Source of the DNA: Cyclobacterium sp. 1_MG-2023
GTDB lineage: Bacteria; Bacteroidota; Bacteroidia; Cytophagales; Cyclobacteriaceae
Length of the DNA: 64,000 bases
Reading direction: 5' to 3'
Assembly (NCBI RefSeq): GCF_030546805.1
Contig: NZ_JAUOPC010000017.1
Location: forward strand, 1-64,000
The position numbers and the translations under genes were made by a program. Positions 18,800 through 27,544 of the stretch are shown piece after piece (the stretch's first letter is position 1; each line of letters starts with the position of its first letter). Below the pieces are notes generated by a model. That model did not search any database, was not told where the DNA came from, and was given only the letters and a program-made list of their open reading frames with translations.

Positions 18800-19711
18800 T
18801 TAACGGTTGGGATTGGTTTCGGGATGAACCTTATCTTGGTGAAGCAATACTGTAGATGTAGGATAAGCCAAGCGAATATTGTTCTCAGGCCCTAAACGCT
18901 CTAGTATACTTTCTGTAATGGCATGTTCAAACATTCTACGCTTCTTTGGATCACAAAGGTATCTCATGGAAAGCTGCACACCACGCTCAGTGATTTTGGT
19001 AAAAATCATCGGAGTAAATTGTTTGTATACAATCAAATGGTCTTGTTTGGCTTTTCGAAAAACCTTTTCCGCCTTTTTTAAGTCCTCTTGCAAATGAGTA
19101 TTAAGAATGTCCAAAAGTATTTCTTTGGTTTTCTTGAAGTCGCTCCTAAGGGTGATGTAGATATTCTGTTCGTTCCAGATATAATTAAACCCGGTGGAAT
19201 AATTGGCTTGGGCATCCATAAAAACTTTTCCATTGGGCACATGAATGACCCTGCCGGTACTTTGGTCAGCATCCACCCAATTGCCGATTTCCAGCAAAGA
19301 AAATTGGAACAACCTAAGGTCAATCACATCGCCTTGCACCTCTCCAATCTGAATCCTATCTCCCACATCAAAAGGTTTGCGAAGGTAAATAAAGGCCCAT
19401 CCGGCAATGTTGACAAAGATATCTTTCAAGGCGATCGCAATACCTGCAGACAACAAGCCCAAAAATGTGGTCACAGAATGAAAATTGCCTATCCAAAGGT
19501 TCCCTATAATCAGTATACCAATAATAAAAGAGGTATACTCTATAAACTTTCGATAATGGTATTGCCTCCTCAATTCCAAAGCATCTCCCCTGTAAATCAA
19601 TTTCAGGGAGATTTTATTGATCAGCCACATTACGAACCCTATCAGTATTGTCTGTAGAATCCGGTTCCTTAATTCCGGCTCAATATCAATATTTAAGAAA
19701 TTATCGAACAT
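18800..19711 (-). CDS. MscS-type mechanosensitive ion channel
   Basis: 303 aa, the size of the small-conductance channel. Three membrane helices lie at about residues 18-38, 57-76 and 80-110; the pore helix carries the Gly/Ala-rich LGLLSAGIAIALKDIFVNIAG pattern. The cytosolic beta domain follows, with RKPFDVGDRIQIGEVQGDV and a VHVPNG-like block (RVIHVPNGKV). It opens under membrane tension during hypo-osmotic shock. Monocistronic in appearance. Confidence 0.92.
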   Translation of the reverse strand: MFDNFLNIDIEPELRNRILQTILIGFVMWLINKISLKLIYRGDALELRRQYHYRKFIEYTSFIIGILIIGNLWIGNFHSVTTFLGLLSAGIAIALKDIFVNIAGWAFIYLRKPFDVGDRIQIGEVQGDVIDLRLFQFSLLEIGNWVDADQSTGRVIHVPNGKVFMDAQANYSTGFNYIWNEQNIYITLRSDFKKTKEILLDILNTHLQEDLKKAEKVFRKAKQDHLIVYKQFTPMIFTKITERGVQLSMRYLCDPKKRRMFEHAITESILERLGPENNIRLAYPTSTVLLHQDKVHPETNPNR

Positions 19712-19780
19712 GGTATTTCACTATGGAAACAATAAGAAATTTTACTTTATAAATAAATATACACTTTCCTTTTGGTTAGG

Positions 19781-20692
19781 CTAGGCATTTGCCTTTCGAT
19801 TTCCGATCCACACACCCACCACTACAGCAAATATGCCCAAATAATGTAAGGGAAACAAAGCTTCTCCATCCAAAACTCCCCAAAAGATGGCCACCAATGG
19901 AATAATATAAGTTACAGAACTGGCAAAAACAGGTGTGACCAATTTTACTATTGAATTAAAGAGGACCAAGGCTGCAGCAGTGCCAAACGCACCGAGAAAA
20001 GCGATATATCCGGCTGCCTGCCATGCACCTTCAGCATGCAACAGTTTAAAAGAAAACTGGGTAAATCCAAACAAATATATGGCTGAGATGGGCAATACCA
20101 TCATCAAGGAAATAGCGGTAATTATGGTTGGTTTTATTTCCTTAATTTTATACTTAATTATATTAACATTGAAGCCATAACATATAGCGGCCAATACCAC
20201 CAACAAACCATAAAGATTAAATTCCCTGAAAATATCCGGACTTCCTGAATTCCCTGCCAAAACCAATACACAAACGCCCAAAAGCGCAATTATCAACCCT
20301 ATGGCATTTTGCCTAGAGATTTTTGTTTTGAATAATAATGCCCCAATTACACCAACCATCAATGGAGTAAGAGCATTGATTACTCCTGCCAGAGAACTTG
20401 AAAGTTGGGTTTGTGCTTTGGCAAATAAAAAGGCTGGGACAAAACTCCCCAAGAAGCCGATGCATAGCAAATAACCCAGTTGCTTTTGGTTAAGCAATTT
20501 TACTTTGGACACACCTAATGGCAACAAAACCAAGGCAGCCGAAAAAATTCTAAAGGCCCCTACTTCCCCCGGAGAGTACACCTCCAATGATTTTTTGATA
20601 AGGATAAAGGAACTCCCCCAAATCAAGGCCAGCAACAGTAACATGGCCCAGTGCTTGACTTTTTGGTCTTGGATCTTTTTTGCTACCGGCAC
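19781..20692 (-). CDS. EamA/DMT family transporter
   Basis: 303 aa with ten hydrophobic helices in two halves of about 140 residues, each resembling an EamA domain; LLLALIWGSSFILIKKSL near the N-terminus is the characteristic first helix. Members export amino acids, nucleotides or other metabolites across the inner membrane; the substrate cannot be assigned. It ends 69 bp before the MscS gene start region and begins 48 bp after dusB on the same strand, so a loose dusB-transporter transcript is possible. Confidence 0.88.
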   Translation of the reverse strand: MPVAKKIQDQKVKHWAMLLLLALIWGSSFILIKKSLEVYSPGEVGAFRIFSAALVLLPLGVSKVKLLNQKQLGYLLCIGFLGSFVPAFLFAKAQTQLSSSLAGVINALTPLMVGVIGALLFKTKISRQNAIGLIIALLGVCVLVLAGNSGSPDIFREFNLYGLLVVLAAICYGFNVNIIKYKIKEIKPTIITAISLMMVLPISAIYLFGFTQFSFKLLHAEGAWQAAGYIAFLGAFGTAAALVLFNSIVKLVTPVFASSVTYIIPLVAIFWGVLDGEALFPLHYLGIFAVVVGVWIGNRKANA

Positions 20693-20740
20693 TTAATTCT
20701 ATTTTTGAACCCTAATCACGGCCATTTAGCCCCGCTTTTT

Positions 20741-21730
20741 TTAAAAAACCTCATCGGCGAAAACAGTGGATATTTCTTCTAAAATATCATTCACTTTCGC
20801 ATATTCATCAGTAGTCACCAGAGAGGTACGGTAAGGTTTGAAATGCGGAATACCTCTGAAATAGTTGGTATAATGCCTTCTCATTTCCAGCACTCCTAGT
20901 TTCTCGCCTTTCCACTCTATAGAAAAGTCCAGGTGCTTTTTAGCAACTTTCACCCTTTCTTCCATATCAGGCACAGCCAAAAGATTTCCTGTTTGTAGAT
21001 AGTGCTTGATTTCATTAAAAATCCAAGGGTAACCTATGGCCGCTCGACCGATCATCAAACCGTCTACACCATACTTTTCTTTGTAGGCTTTGGCTTTCTC
21101 CGGACTGTCTATGTCTCCATTACCAAAAACAGGGATTTTAATTCTGCTGTTTTTCATAATATCGGCCAAGTAAGACCAATCCGCCTCACCTTTATACATT
21201 TGTTTTCTGGTGCGGGCATGAATACTGATGGCCTGAATGCCTACATCCTGCAACCTTTCAGTTACTTCATTGATCTTAATGGTGTTCTCATCCCAGCCCA
21301 ATCTAGTCTTGACGGTTACGGGAATTTTTACTGCTTTGACTATTTCTGCAGTCATGGCCACCATTTTGTCTATATCCAATAAAATGCCGGCACCGGCACC
21401 TTTGCAAGCCACTTTATTAACCGGGCAACCATAATTGATGTCCAATATATCCGGACCGGCTTCCTCTGCTATGGCCGCTGCCTCCCGCATAGAGGAGATT
21501 TCATTCCCAAATATTTGAATGCCAATAGGCCGTTCATAATCGTATACATCTAATTTTTGAACAGATTTGGCAGCATCACGGATCAAGCCTTCAGAGCTAA
21601 TGAACTCTGTGTACATTAAATCTGCACCATTCGTTTTGCATACTGCTCTAAATGGCGGATCACTAACATCCTCCATAGGAGCCAATAGCAATGGAAACTC
21701 CCCTAAATTTAAATCTCCTATTTTAATCAC
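20741..21730 (-). CDS. dusB: tRNA-dihydrouridine synthase DusB
   Basis: 329 aa, standard length. This FMN enzyme reduces uridine to dihydrouridine in the tRNA D-loop. Visible signatures are LLAPMEDVSDPPFR at the FMN site, the INYGCPVNKV block with the catalytic Cys102, ISIHARTRKQMYKG and FGNGDI, then GRAAIGYPWIFNEI. The C-terminal helical tRNA-binding domain is complete. Confidence 0.95.
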   Translation of the reverse strand: MIKIGDLNLGEFPLLLAPMEDVSDPPFRAVCKTNGADLMYTEFISSEGLIRDAAKSVQKLDVYDYERPIGIQIFGNEISSMREAAAIAEEAGPDILDINYGCPVNKVACKGAGAGILLDIDKMVAMTAEIVKAVKIPVTVKTRLGWDENTIKINEVTERLQDVGIQAISIHARTRKQMYKGEADWSYLADIMKNSRIKIPVFGNGDIDSPEKAKAYKEKYGVDGLMIGRAAIGYPWIFNEIKHYLQTGNLLAVPDMEERVKVAKKHLDFSIEWKGEKLGVLEMRRHYTNYFRGIPHFKPYRTSLVTTDEYAKVNDILEEISTVFADEVF

Positions 21731-21878
21731 ACGCTGAAATTTTTTGCAAAAATGAGTGTTTTAAGTTGAATATCAATAACATTGCCACGATTGTCTTTCA
21801 TTTTATCCAAATTAATTTATTTCCAAAAAACAAAAGTATCTTGTGGTGCACACTAATTACTGTAAATTTACTCCTAAT

Positions 21879-22817
21879 ATGGAAATATATGAAAATCAAC
21901 CAGGACATTCTAACAGCCAACCATGGTTGCTCTCGTTTACTGTTTTGGTGCTAATCGTATTTGGAGCTCTTGCTATCTTACAAACGGCAGCTTTGGGCTT
22001 GTTACCTTTTCTATTTGGAATTTCCTTTGAGCAAGTGCCTTATTTGCTCGGTGCCTCTCTAGATCATCCAAATGCCAGAATGGCTTTTCTTTTTATTCAA
22101 GGCTTAGGAGGGGGGCTAGGATTTTTTGTTGGAGGCTGGATATTTATCCGCTTTGTAGACAAAAAAACCCTGCGCTTTGATAAACAATTGAAACCGGAAA
22201 AAATGGAACAGTTGTGGATTGTGATTCCTATGCTTATAGGTTTTATTCTCTTCAATTCGCTATTGGTTTACCTCAATATGAATGTTGAATTCCCGGAAGC
22301 CTTAAGTGGACTTGAAGCCTCATTCAGAACCAAAGAGGACCAATTGATGGAGTTGACAAAATACCTTACTGACTTCGAAAGTCTCGGTGAATTCTTATTA
22401 GGCGTATTGGTCATCGGGGTGCTGGCAGGTATTGGTGAAGAGTATTTATTCCGGGGAATTGTACAACCTAAAATGCATCAATACACCGGAAACGCACATT
22501 GGGGAGTTTGGATCACAGCATTTATTTTCTCAGCCATACATTTTCAATTTTATGGTTTTCTACCCAGGTTAATGTTAGGGGCCTTGTTTGGGTATTTGTA
22601 TTTGTATTCGGGCTCTTTATTGTATCCCATCATTGCACATATCCTCAACAACACTTTAACCGTTACTATGGTTTACTTCAACAAACTCGGACTAATGGAG
22701 TTTGATATAGAGGATTCGAATCAGTTGTATTGGGAGTATGTAATAGTAGGCATTGTAGTCTTTCTCTTGTGTTGGAATTGGTTTATTCAATCAAATAAAA
22801 AACAGATTTATGAGTAA
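21879..22817 (+). CDS. CPBP family intramembrane protease
   Basis: 312 aa by the ATG at 21879; a GTG at 21843 would add 12 residues that look unlike the family. Around seven hydrophobic helices. The catalytic signature is GIGEEYLFRG (Glu187-Glu188, Arg192), His221 (FSAIHFQF) and IAHILNN (His254, Asn257-258). It overlaps the DUF2007 gene by 8 bases and belongs to a run leading into phospholipid genes, which distinguishes it from the accessory CPBP genes at the left end: this one looks like a core gene. Substrate unknown. Confidence 0.88.
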   Translation: MEIYENQPGHSNSQPWLLSFTVLVLIVFGALAILQTAALGLLPFLFGISFEQVPYLLGASLDHPNARMAFLFIQGLGGGLGFFVGGWIFIRFVDKKTLRFDKQLKPEKMEQLWIVIPMLIGFILFNSLLVYLNMNVEFPEALSGLEASFRTKEDQLMELTKYLTDFESLGEFLLGVLVIGVLAGIGEEYLFRGIVQPKMHQYTGNAHWGVWITAFIFSAIHFQFYGFLPRLMLGALFGYLYLYSGSLLYPIIAHILNNTLTVTMVYFNKLGLMEFDIEDSNQLYWEYVIVGIVVFLLCWNWFIQSNKKQIYE

Positions 22818-23016
22818 ATGGCAGAGGATTTTCGAGTCGAGTACCCCAATAAGGGCGGAAATAGTAAAAGGAGTGCTAGAAGAAAATGGTATCACTGCGG
22901 TCATAGTTAATAAGAAAGACCCGGTTTATAAAATCCACGGTAACATTGAAGTGATGGTGCTGGTGGAAGAAGCCCAAAGGGCATTAAAAATTGTTGAAAA
23001 TGAAATCTCGTTTTAG
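22810..23016 (+). CDS. DUF2007 family small protein
   Basis: 68 aa. The sequence starting WQRIFESSTPIRAEIVKGVL and containing ENGI and EVMVLVEEA matches the DUF2007 family, a small PII-like ferredoxin fold sometimes called putative signal-transducing protein. No enzymatic function is known. It overlaps the CPBP gene by 8 bases and the cdsA gene by 17 bases, so all three are translated from one message. Confidence 0.85.
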   Translation: MSKWQRIFESSTPIRAEIVKGVLEENGITAVIVNKKDPVYKIHGNIEVMVLVEEAQRALKIVENEISF

Positions 23017-23839
23017 TATAAGTAATTACAGTAATCTGGGCCAAAGGGTAATCACAGCCATTTTGGGAACAATTATTATCATTAGCAGTACTGTATTTAG
23101 TGAGTGGTCTTACTTTTTAGTTTTTGCTATCATCTTAGCATTTACCCAAATGGAGTTTTATAAGCTCTGTGGACTAGATGGTATGTTACCGCTAAAAAGC
23201 TTTGGCACATTTATTGGACTTTTGGTATTCACATTTACCTTCTTGGAGGAAATGGAAATAATTCCAATGGCCTATTACTTTCTGGTTTTCCCTTTAGTGT
23301 CCATGATATTTTTTATCAAACTCTATAAAAAAACAGATAAAAAGCCATTTACAGGCATTGCCTATACCATATTAGGAATAATTTATGTGGCTCTTCCTTT
23401 CTCATTACTTACGGTTGCTGCATTTTCTGTGGACAATACATTCCATTTTGAAATCATAATAGGCTCGTTATTAATGCTATGGGCAAGTGATTCCGGAGCT
23501 TATTTTGCCGGAACCAAATTTGGTAAAACAAAGTTATTTGAACGTGTGTCTCCAAAAAAATCGTGGGAAGGAAGTCTTGGCGGAGCTTTTGCTGCCATTA
23601 TCGTCACGTATTTTATATCAAAAAACTTCACGGTTTTACCAGAGTGGCAATGGTTCTGTATCATGACCATCATTATTATCGCCGGTACTTATGGAGATCT
23701 GATTGAGTCGCTTTTCAAGAGGAGCATTGCAATTAAAGACTCCGGAAGAGGCTTACCGGGTCATGGAGGCTTTATGGATCGCTTTGACGGACTATTGCTT
23801 TCCACCCCTTTTATTGTAGCCTTTTTAAAAATATTTTAA
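23000..23839 (+). CDS. cdsA: phosphatidate cytidylyltransferase
   Basis: 279 aa. Catalyses CTP + phosphatidate to CDP-diacylglycerol, the branch point of phospholipid synthesis. About eight hydrophobic helices. The family signature is in the C-terminal third: WASDSGAYFAGTKFGKTK, SPKKSWEGSLGG, GDLIESLFKRS and KDSGRGLPGHGGFMDRFDG. The frame continues to TTG codons at 22991, but the ATG at 23000 gives a normal start. It overlaps DUF2007; psd follows after 112 bp. Confidence 0.95.
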   Translation: MKSRFSISNYSNLGQRVITAILGTIIIISSTVFSEWSYFLVFAIILAFTQMEFYKLCGLDGMLPLKSFGTFIGLLVFTFTFLEEMEIIPMAYYFLVFPLVSMIFFIKLYKKTDKKPFTGIAYTILGIIYVALPFSLLTVAAFSVDNTFHFEIIIGSLLMLWASDSGAYFAGTKFGKTKLFERVSPKKSWEGSLGGAFAAIIVTYFISKNFTVLPEWQWFCIMTIIIIAGTYGDLIESLFKRSIAIKDSGRGLPGHGGFMDRFDGLLLSTPFIVAFLKIF

Positions 23840-23951
23840 TATTTGCTCTAAAAAGTCCTAATATTGTAATCTCAAAAATTAGCTGAGGCACAATTATTCT
23901 TGGCAACTTTTTAGAAAGCTAGAATTGTAAAAAATTAAATGCTAAATCATT

Positions 23952-24614
23952 ATGACCATTCATAAAGAAGGTAGATCATTATTATTTTGGATGTTAGTTG
24001 TTTTGGCTGTGATTAACTTTGCCATCAATTATTTAGCACCTGTAGAAAAATTGGTTATTAACCTGATTCTAATAGGAAGCATTGTACTCTACTTGATCGT
24101 ATTGCAGTTTTTCAGAAACCCGGCCATTCCTGTCCCAAATGATCATGAGTTGGTTTATGCTCCTGCAGATGGCAAGGTGGTGGTCATTGAAAATACCGTG
24201 GAAGAGGAGTATCTCAAAGAGGAAAGAATTCAGATCTCCATTTTTATGTCCCCAATAAATGTACATGTCAACAGGTCTCCGGTTAGTGGCATTTTAAAAT
24301 ACTTCAAATACCATCCGGGAAAATATTTAGTAGCCTGGCACCCAAAATCCAGTTTGGAAAATGAACGTACTTCTTTGGTAATTGAACACCCAAGTGGGGT
24401 TCAATTGATGATGCGCCAGATCGCAGGGGCAATGGCAAGACGAATTAAATGGTATGTGAAAGAAGGCGACCCCGTGACCCAAGGGGCTGAGTTTGGCTTT
24501 ATTAAGTTTGGCTCCAGAGTGGACGTTTTCGTTCCCTTGGACGCTGAAATACTGGTAGACATCAACCAAAAAACCAAAGGAGGAATCACTCCCATTGCTA
24601 AATTCAAATCATAA
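23952..24614 (+). CDS. psd: phosphatidylserine decarboxylase, short form
   Basis: 220 aa, the short bacterial/archaeal-like class (Psd type A). Makes phosphatidylethanolamine from phosphatidylserine. Two N-terminal hydrophobic helices (about 10-28 and 34-54) anchor it; FMSPINVHVNRSP is conserved, and the self-cleavage site that yields the pyruvoyl group is Gly187-Ser188 in FGSRVDVFVP. With cdsA upstream this forms a phospholipid synthesis cluster. No phosphatidylserine synthase gene is next to it. Confidence 0.95.
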   Translation: MTIHKEGRSLLFWMLVVLAVINFAINYLAPVEKLVINLILIGSIVLYLIVLQFFRNPAIPVPNDHELVYAPADGKVVVIENTVEEEYLKEERIQISIFMSPINVHVNRSPVSGILKYFKYHPGKYLVAWHPKSSLENERTSLVIEHPSGVQLMMRQIAGAMARRIKWYVKEGDPVTQGAEFGFIKFGSRVDVFVPLDAEILVDINQKTKGGITPIAKFKS

Positions 24615-24642
24615 AAAAAGGGATGTTTTCGTACATCCCTTA
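24613..24642 (-). terminator. intrinsic terminator for the minus-strand response-regulator operon
   Basis: GGGATGT (24620-24626) pairs with ACATCCC (24633-24639). Seven A precede the hairpin on the plus strand, so on the minus strand it is followed by seven T. It also closes the convergent psd transcript. Confidence 0.8.
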
Positions 24643-24667
24643 CTTATACTGCTTACCAAAGCTTTGA

Positions 24668-25312
24668 TCATAAGCCCATATCCAATGCTTTCTTTACAAG
24701 CTCAGTAACTGAAGAAACATTTAATTTCTGATGCAAATGCTTACGGTGAGTTTCCACTGTATGAATACTTAAGTACAATTCCTCAGCAATCTCTTTATTG
24801 GTCTTCCCTTTAACTATCCACTTTAAAATTTCTAACTCCCTTTTAGAGAGTTTAAAGGTAGCTTTAAAATGGTCATATTGCTCAAACTCATCCCCTTCCT
24901 CGGCCTGATTCAAAACATGTTCAAAATTGGCCAAATACCTATCTTCCATCACTTCTCTAATGGTATAAACCAGCTCTTCAGGGTCGGCATTTTTTAAAAC
25001 ATAAGCGTTTACACCTTGCTTGATGCATTTTTTAAAAATTTCTTCATCATCATACATTGAAAGTACAATGGTTTTCACTTTCCATCTTTTCTTTTTTATG
25101 TATTGAAGAATATCCAACCCATTCAACCCGGGCATGTTCATGTCCGTAATGATCAGATCTACCTTTTTTTCTTTAATGGCAGCAATCGCCTCTTTGCCAT
25201 TGTGAACCACCTTCTCCACGATAAAATCCGGTTCATTTGAAAGCAATCTTTCTATCCCTGCAGCAAATAACTTATGATCATCTGCTAATAAAATTCTGGT
25301 ATTATTTATCAT
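24668..25312 (-). CDS. NarL/LuxR family response regulator
   Basis: 214 aa. Receiver domain at residues 1-120 with Asp11-Asp12 and the phosphoacceptor Asp57 (IITDMNMPG); LuxR-type helix-turn-helix at about 145-210 with LSKRELEILKWIVKGKTNKE and the SIHTVETHRKHLHQKL recognition region. The gene start overlaps the histidine kinase gene by 11 bases, so the two form a two-component pair. Targets are unknown. Confidence 0.93.
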   Translation of the reverse strand: MINNTRILLADDHKLFAAGIERLLSNEPDFIVEKVVHNGKEAIAAIKEKKVDLIITDMNMPGLNGLDILQYIKKKRWKVKTIVLSMYDDEEIFKKCIKQGVNAYVLKNADPEELVYTIREVMEDRYLANFEHVLNQAEEGDEFEQYDHFKATFKLSKRELEILKWIVKGKTNKEIAEELYLSIHTVETHRKHLHQKLNVSSVTELVKKALDMGL

Positions 25313-26069
25313 TTTCCAATTCTATCTCTATTCGGGTACCTTTCCCTATTTCTGAATCTATCTGCACTTTACCATTAATAGCCTGTACTCTGGAATGTAT
25401 ATTCCTAAGTCCTAGACCTTGAGAAACACGTTCCATATCAAACCCTTCACCGTCATCTTCCACGGACAATATCATTTTTTCTCCCGGATTTTTAATTTTA
25501 ATAGCAATCAATGTTGGGGAGGCATGCTTGATCGCATTGTTTAAACACTCCTGTACCAATCTTATTAGCACGAGTTTTTTATCTCCTTCAATAAAATTAA
25601 TTGGCGCTCCTTCCTTTTCAAAGAGAACCTCACAAAAACCTGTTTTTTGAATCTTACATAATTCTTCTTCCAGAAATTCTTCAAATTTCACATCGTTGAT
25701 GTAATCTTTATTAATGGAACGGGACAAACTCCGAACTTCCTTAATGATCTTATTGATAAGTTTTTTCCCTTCAAATACCGATGCCGGGTCAGGATTATTC
25801 AATACTATTTTAGTCAAGGATAAGAGCTGTCCAATATTGTCGTGCAGCTCCTGACTGACATAATGCAAGGTATTTTCTCTGATTTCTTTTTCTGCATTCA
25901 AAATGGTGTTTTTAAAATCAGCCTTTATAATCTGTATTTTATGTCGGTTTTTGATTTGTCTTTGGCGATGAACGATAACAATGGCAATGATAAATGCCGC
26001 CATAATTACCATAAGAATCACTCCTGTGAGTATAGCGAAAAAGGTTTGTTGAGAATTGTCTTCAATCAC
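25302..26069 (-). CDS. sensor histidine kinase, HisKA_3 type
   Basis: 255 aa. One membrane helix at about residues 10-33 and almost no extracellular part, then the dimerisation helix with phosphoacceptor His76 in QELHDNIGQLLS and an ATPase domain with ECLNNAIKHA and DDGEGFD... GLGLRNIHSR. Having no sensor domain of its own, it probably takes its input from the polytopic membrane protein encoded just upstream, whose gene overlaps by 8 bases. Pairs with the LuxR-type regulator that overlaps its end. Confidence 0.92.
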   Translation of the reverse strand: MIEDNSQQTFFAILTGVILMVIMAAFIIAIVIVHRQRQIKNRHKIQIIKADFKNTILNAEKEIRENTLHYVSQELHDNIGQLLSLTKIVLNNPDPASVFEGKKLINKIIKEVRSLSRSINKDYINDVKFEEFLEEELCKIQKTGFCEVLFEKEGAPINFIEGDKKLVLIRLVQECLNNAIKHASPTLIAIKIKNPGEKMILSVEDDGEGFDMERVSQGLGLRNIHSRVQAINGKVQIDSEIGKGTRIEIELENDK

Positions 26070-26733
26070 TTTTCGTAGAAAAAATCAAGGGTGAATAATA
26101 AGAAAACCCAAAAATAAGATATAATGTCGCTGCAAAAAACCGGTTTACAGATGCCAATATTGTTAGGTAATATTGATCCAACCCCCAAGTTACATTCAAG
26201 GATCCAAAGTATATAAAACTTCCGGAGTAGAAAAATAAGATGGCGGCAATGTTCCAAAAATGAGGCACACTTAGCAAAGAAGCATTTCCCGCCTTATCTG
26301 CCATAAATAATGAATACATCAAATAACAACTAAAAAGGACCACGCCCAAACTCCCTAGCAAATGGGTGTACTGTTGAAACATTTGAGTCGGAGGCTGAAT
26401 AAAAAGGGTATTTATTATGGCCCAAGCCACAAAGAAAGCAACAAAATAAATGACATTCCTTTTAATCCTTTTGGCTTCTATTAGGGTTCCCAAGTAAATT
26501 AAGATCAATATGGTCTCACCAAAAACAAAGAAAATATTGTAAACCAAAACATTTTTCTCTCCATGTTCCACCAAAAAAAATGCGTAGAGCTCAAAACTCA
26601 ACACATAAGAGATGAGAAAAAAGATGAAATCATGGGACTTTTCATGCAATTGATATTTCCTCTTGAAAAAGAAAAAAAACAATGACAGCAAAAGGCCAAC
26701 GATTATACAAGAAAGGTAAGCATAAAAGGTCAT
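26062..26733 (-). CDS. polytopic membrane protein, putative sensor partner of the kinase
   Basis: 223 aa with seven hydrophobic helices spanning nearly the whole length and short loops; I do not recognise the family with confidence. Its stop overlaps the start of the histidine kinase gene by 8 bases, and the kinase lacks a sensory domain, so this protein is the natural candidate for the sensor part of a split 7TM kinase. It follows the small CPPNC-tail protein gene by 32 bp. Confidence 0.72.
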   Translation of the reverse strand: MTFYAYLSCIIVGLLLSLFFFFFKRKYQLHEKSHDFIFFLISYVLSFELYAFFLVEHGEKNVLVYNIFFVFGETILILIYLGTLIEAKRIKRNVIYFVAFFVAWAIINTLFIQPPTQMFQQYTHLLGSLGVVLFSCYLMYSLFMADKAGNASLLSVPHFWNIAAILFFYSGSFIYFGSLNVTWGLDQYYLTILASVNRFFAATLYLIFGFSYYSPLIFSTKSD

Positions 26734-26765
26734 GGCTAAGCAATCATTGTTTTTAAAGTGTTGTA

Positions 26766-27116
26766 TTAATTACAGTTTGGAGGACATATTTTACCCCCAT
26801 TCATGATCCAAGATTCATCTGTGGTACTGGAGTTATCATTAGACGCTTCCAAAATAAGGGTCAATTTACCGATATAATCATCGCTATTTTCCTTTTCCCC
26901 CCTCACTTTTACCGTTTCTTTGTCATACATTCCTAGGTAGATTTTTATACCACCCTCCTTTTTATCTGTTTTGGCCAATAACTCTTCAAGAGTTTTACGG
27001 TCAAAAAAGATAGACCTGGTTTGGTCTTTCGCATTGTCCCCATTTATTGCTTTTTCTGCCCCCGCAATAAACTTCTCATAATTTTCTCTAAGCTGTTTAA
27101 ATAATTTTAGGTCCAT
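26766..27116 (-). CDS. small hypothetical protein with CPPxC C-terminus
   Basis: 116 aa, acidic and soluble, no signal peptide. The order FFDRKTLEELLAK, GIKIYLGMY, LTLILEAS and the final KICPPNCN resembles a group of uncharacterised Bacteroidota proteins that end in CPPxC; this is recalled, not searched. The two closing cysteines could bind metal or form a disulfide. It is the first gene of a four-gene minus-strand operon (this protein, 7TM protein, kinase, regulator), which suggests a role in the same signalling pathway. Confidence 0.7.
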   Translation of the reverse strand: MDLKLFKQLRENYEKFIAGAEKAINGDNAKDQTRSIFFDRKTLEELLAKTDKKEGGIKIYLGMYDKETVKVRGEKENSDDYIGKLTLILEASNDNSSTTDESWIMNGGKICPPNCN

Positions 27117-27544
27117 ACTGCTATCTGTTTAGTAAAAATTTCTTTACCAAAAATAACCATTCTTATTTTTAAAAAAGCTTTATAGATCAAAAATTTACCT
27201 GTTTTGGCCAATACATGATTTTAATCAGGTTTTCAAATTAAATTTTTGTTTCCGGGCTAAGGTATCGGCATCTGCGATCTTTAGATATCAAACCAATGTC
27301 TCAGCAAATTTCTTCATCTGTTTATTTTACAAATCCCTCTCGAAGCCTTAGAAGCCATATCTTTGAATCACTTTTACCGAATCCGGGATAGGAAAATTTT
27401 TATCTTGTTTACTTAATTAGGTTATTTGTAAATTAGGCACTTAAACTCGACGAAATGCATGAGCTTATTTTTGCCTATTTCGGGTTGTGATTAAAACAAC
27501 CCATTTTCGTATTGGTCCTTGGACCGGGAACAAGTTTACCAGAT
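27117..27544. other. 428-bp divergent intergenic region
   Basis: Separates the minus-strand sensor operon from the plus-strand channel gene and must contain both promoters. It is AT-rich, with no repeats or hairpins that I could make out and no supported ORF. Confidence 0.6.
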
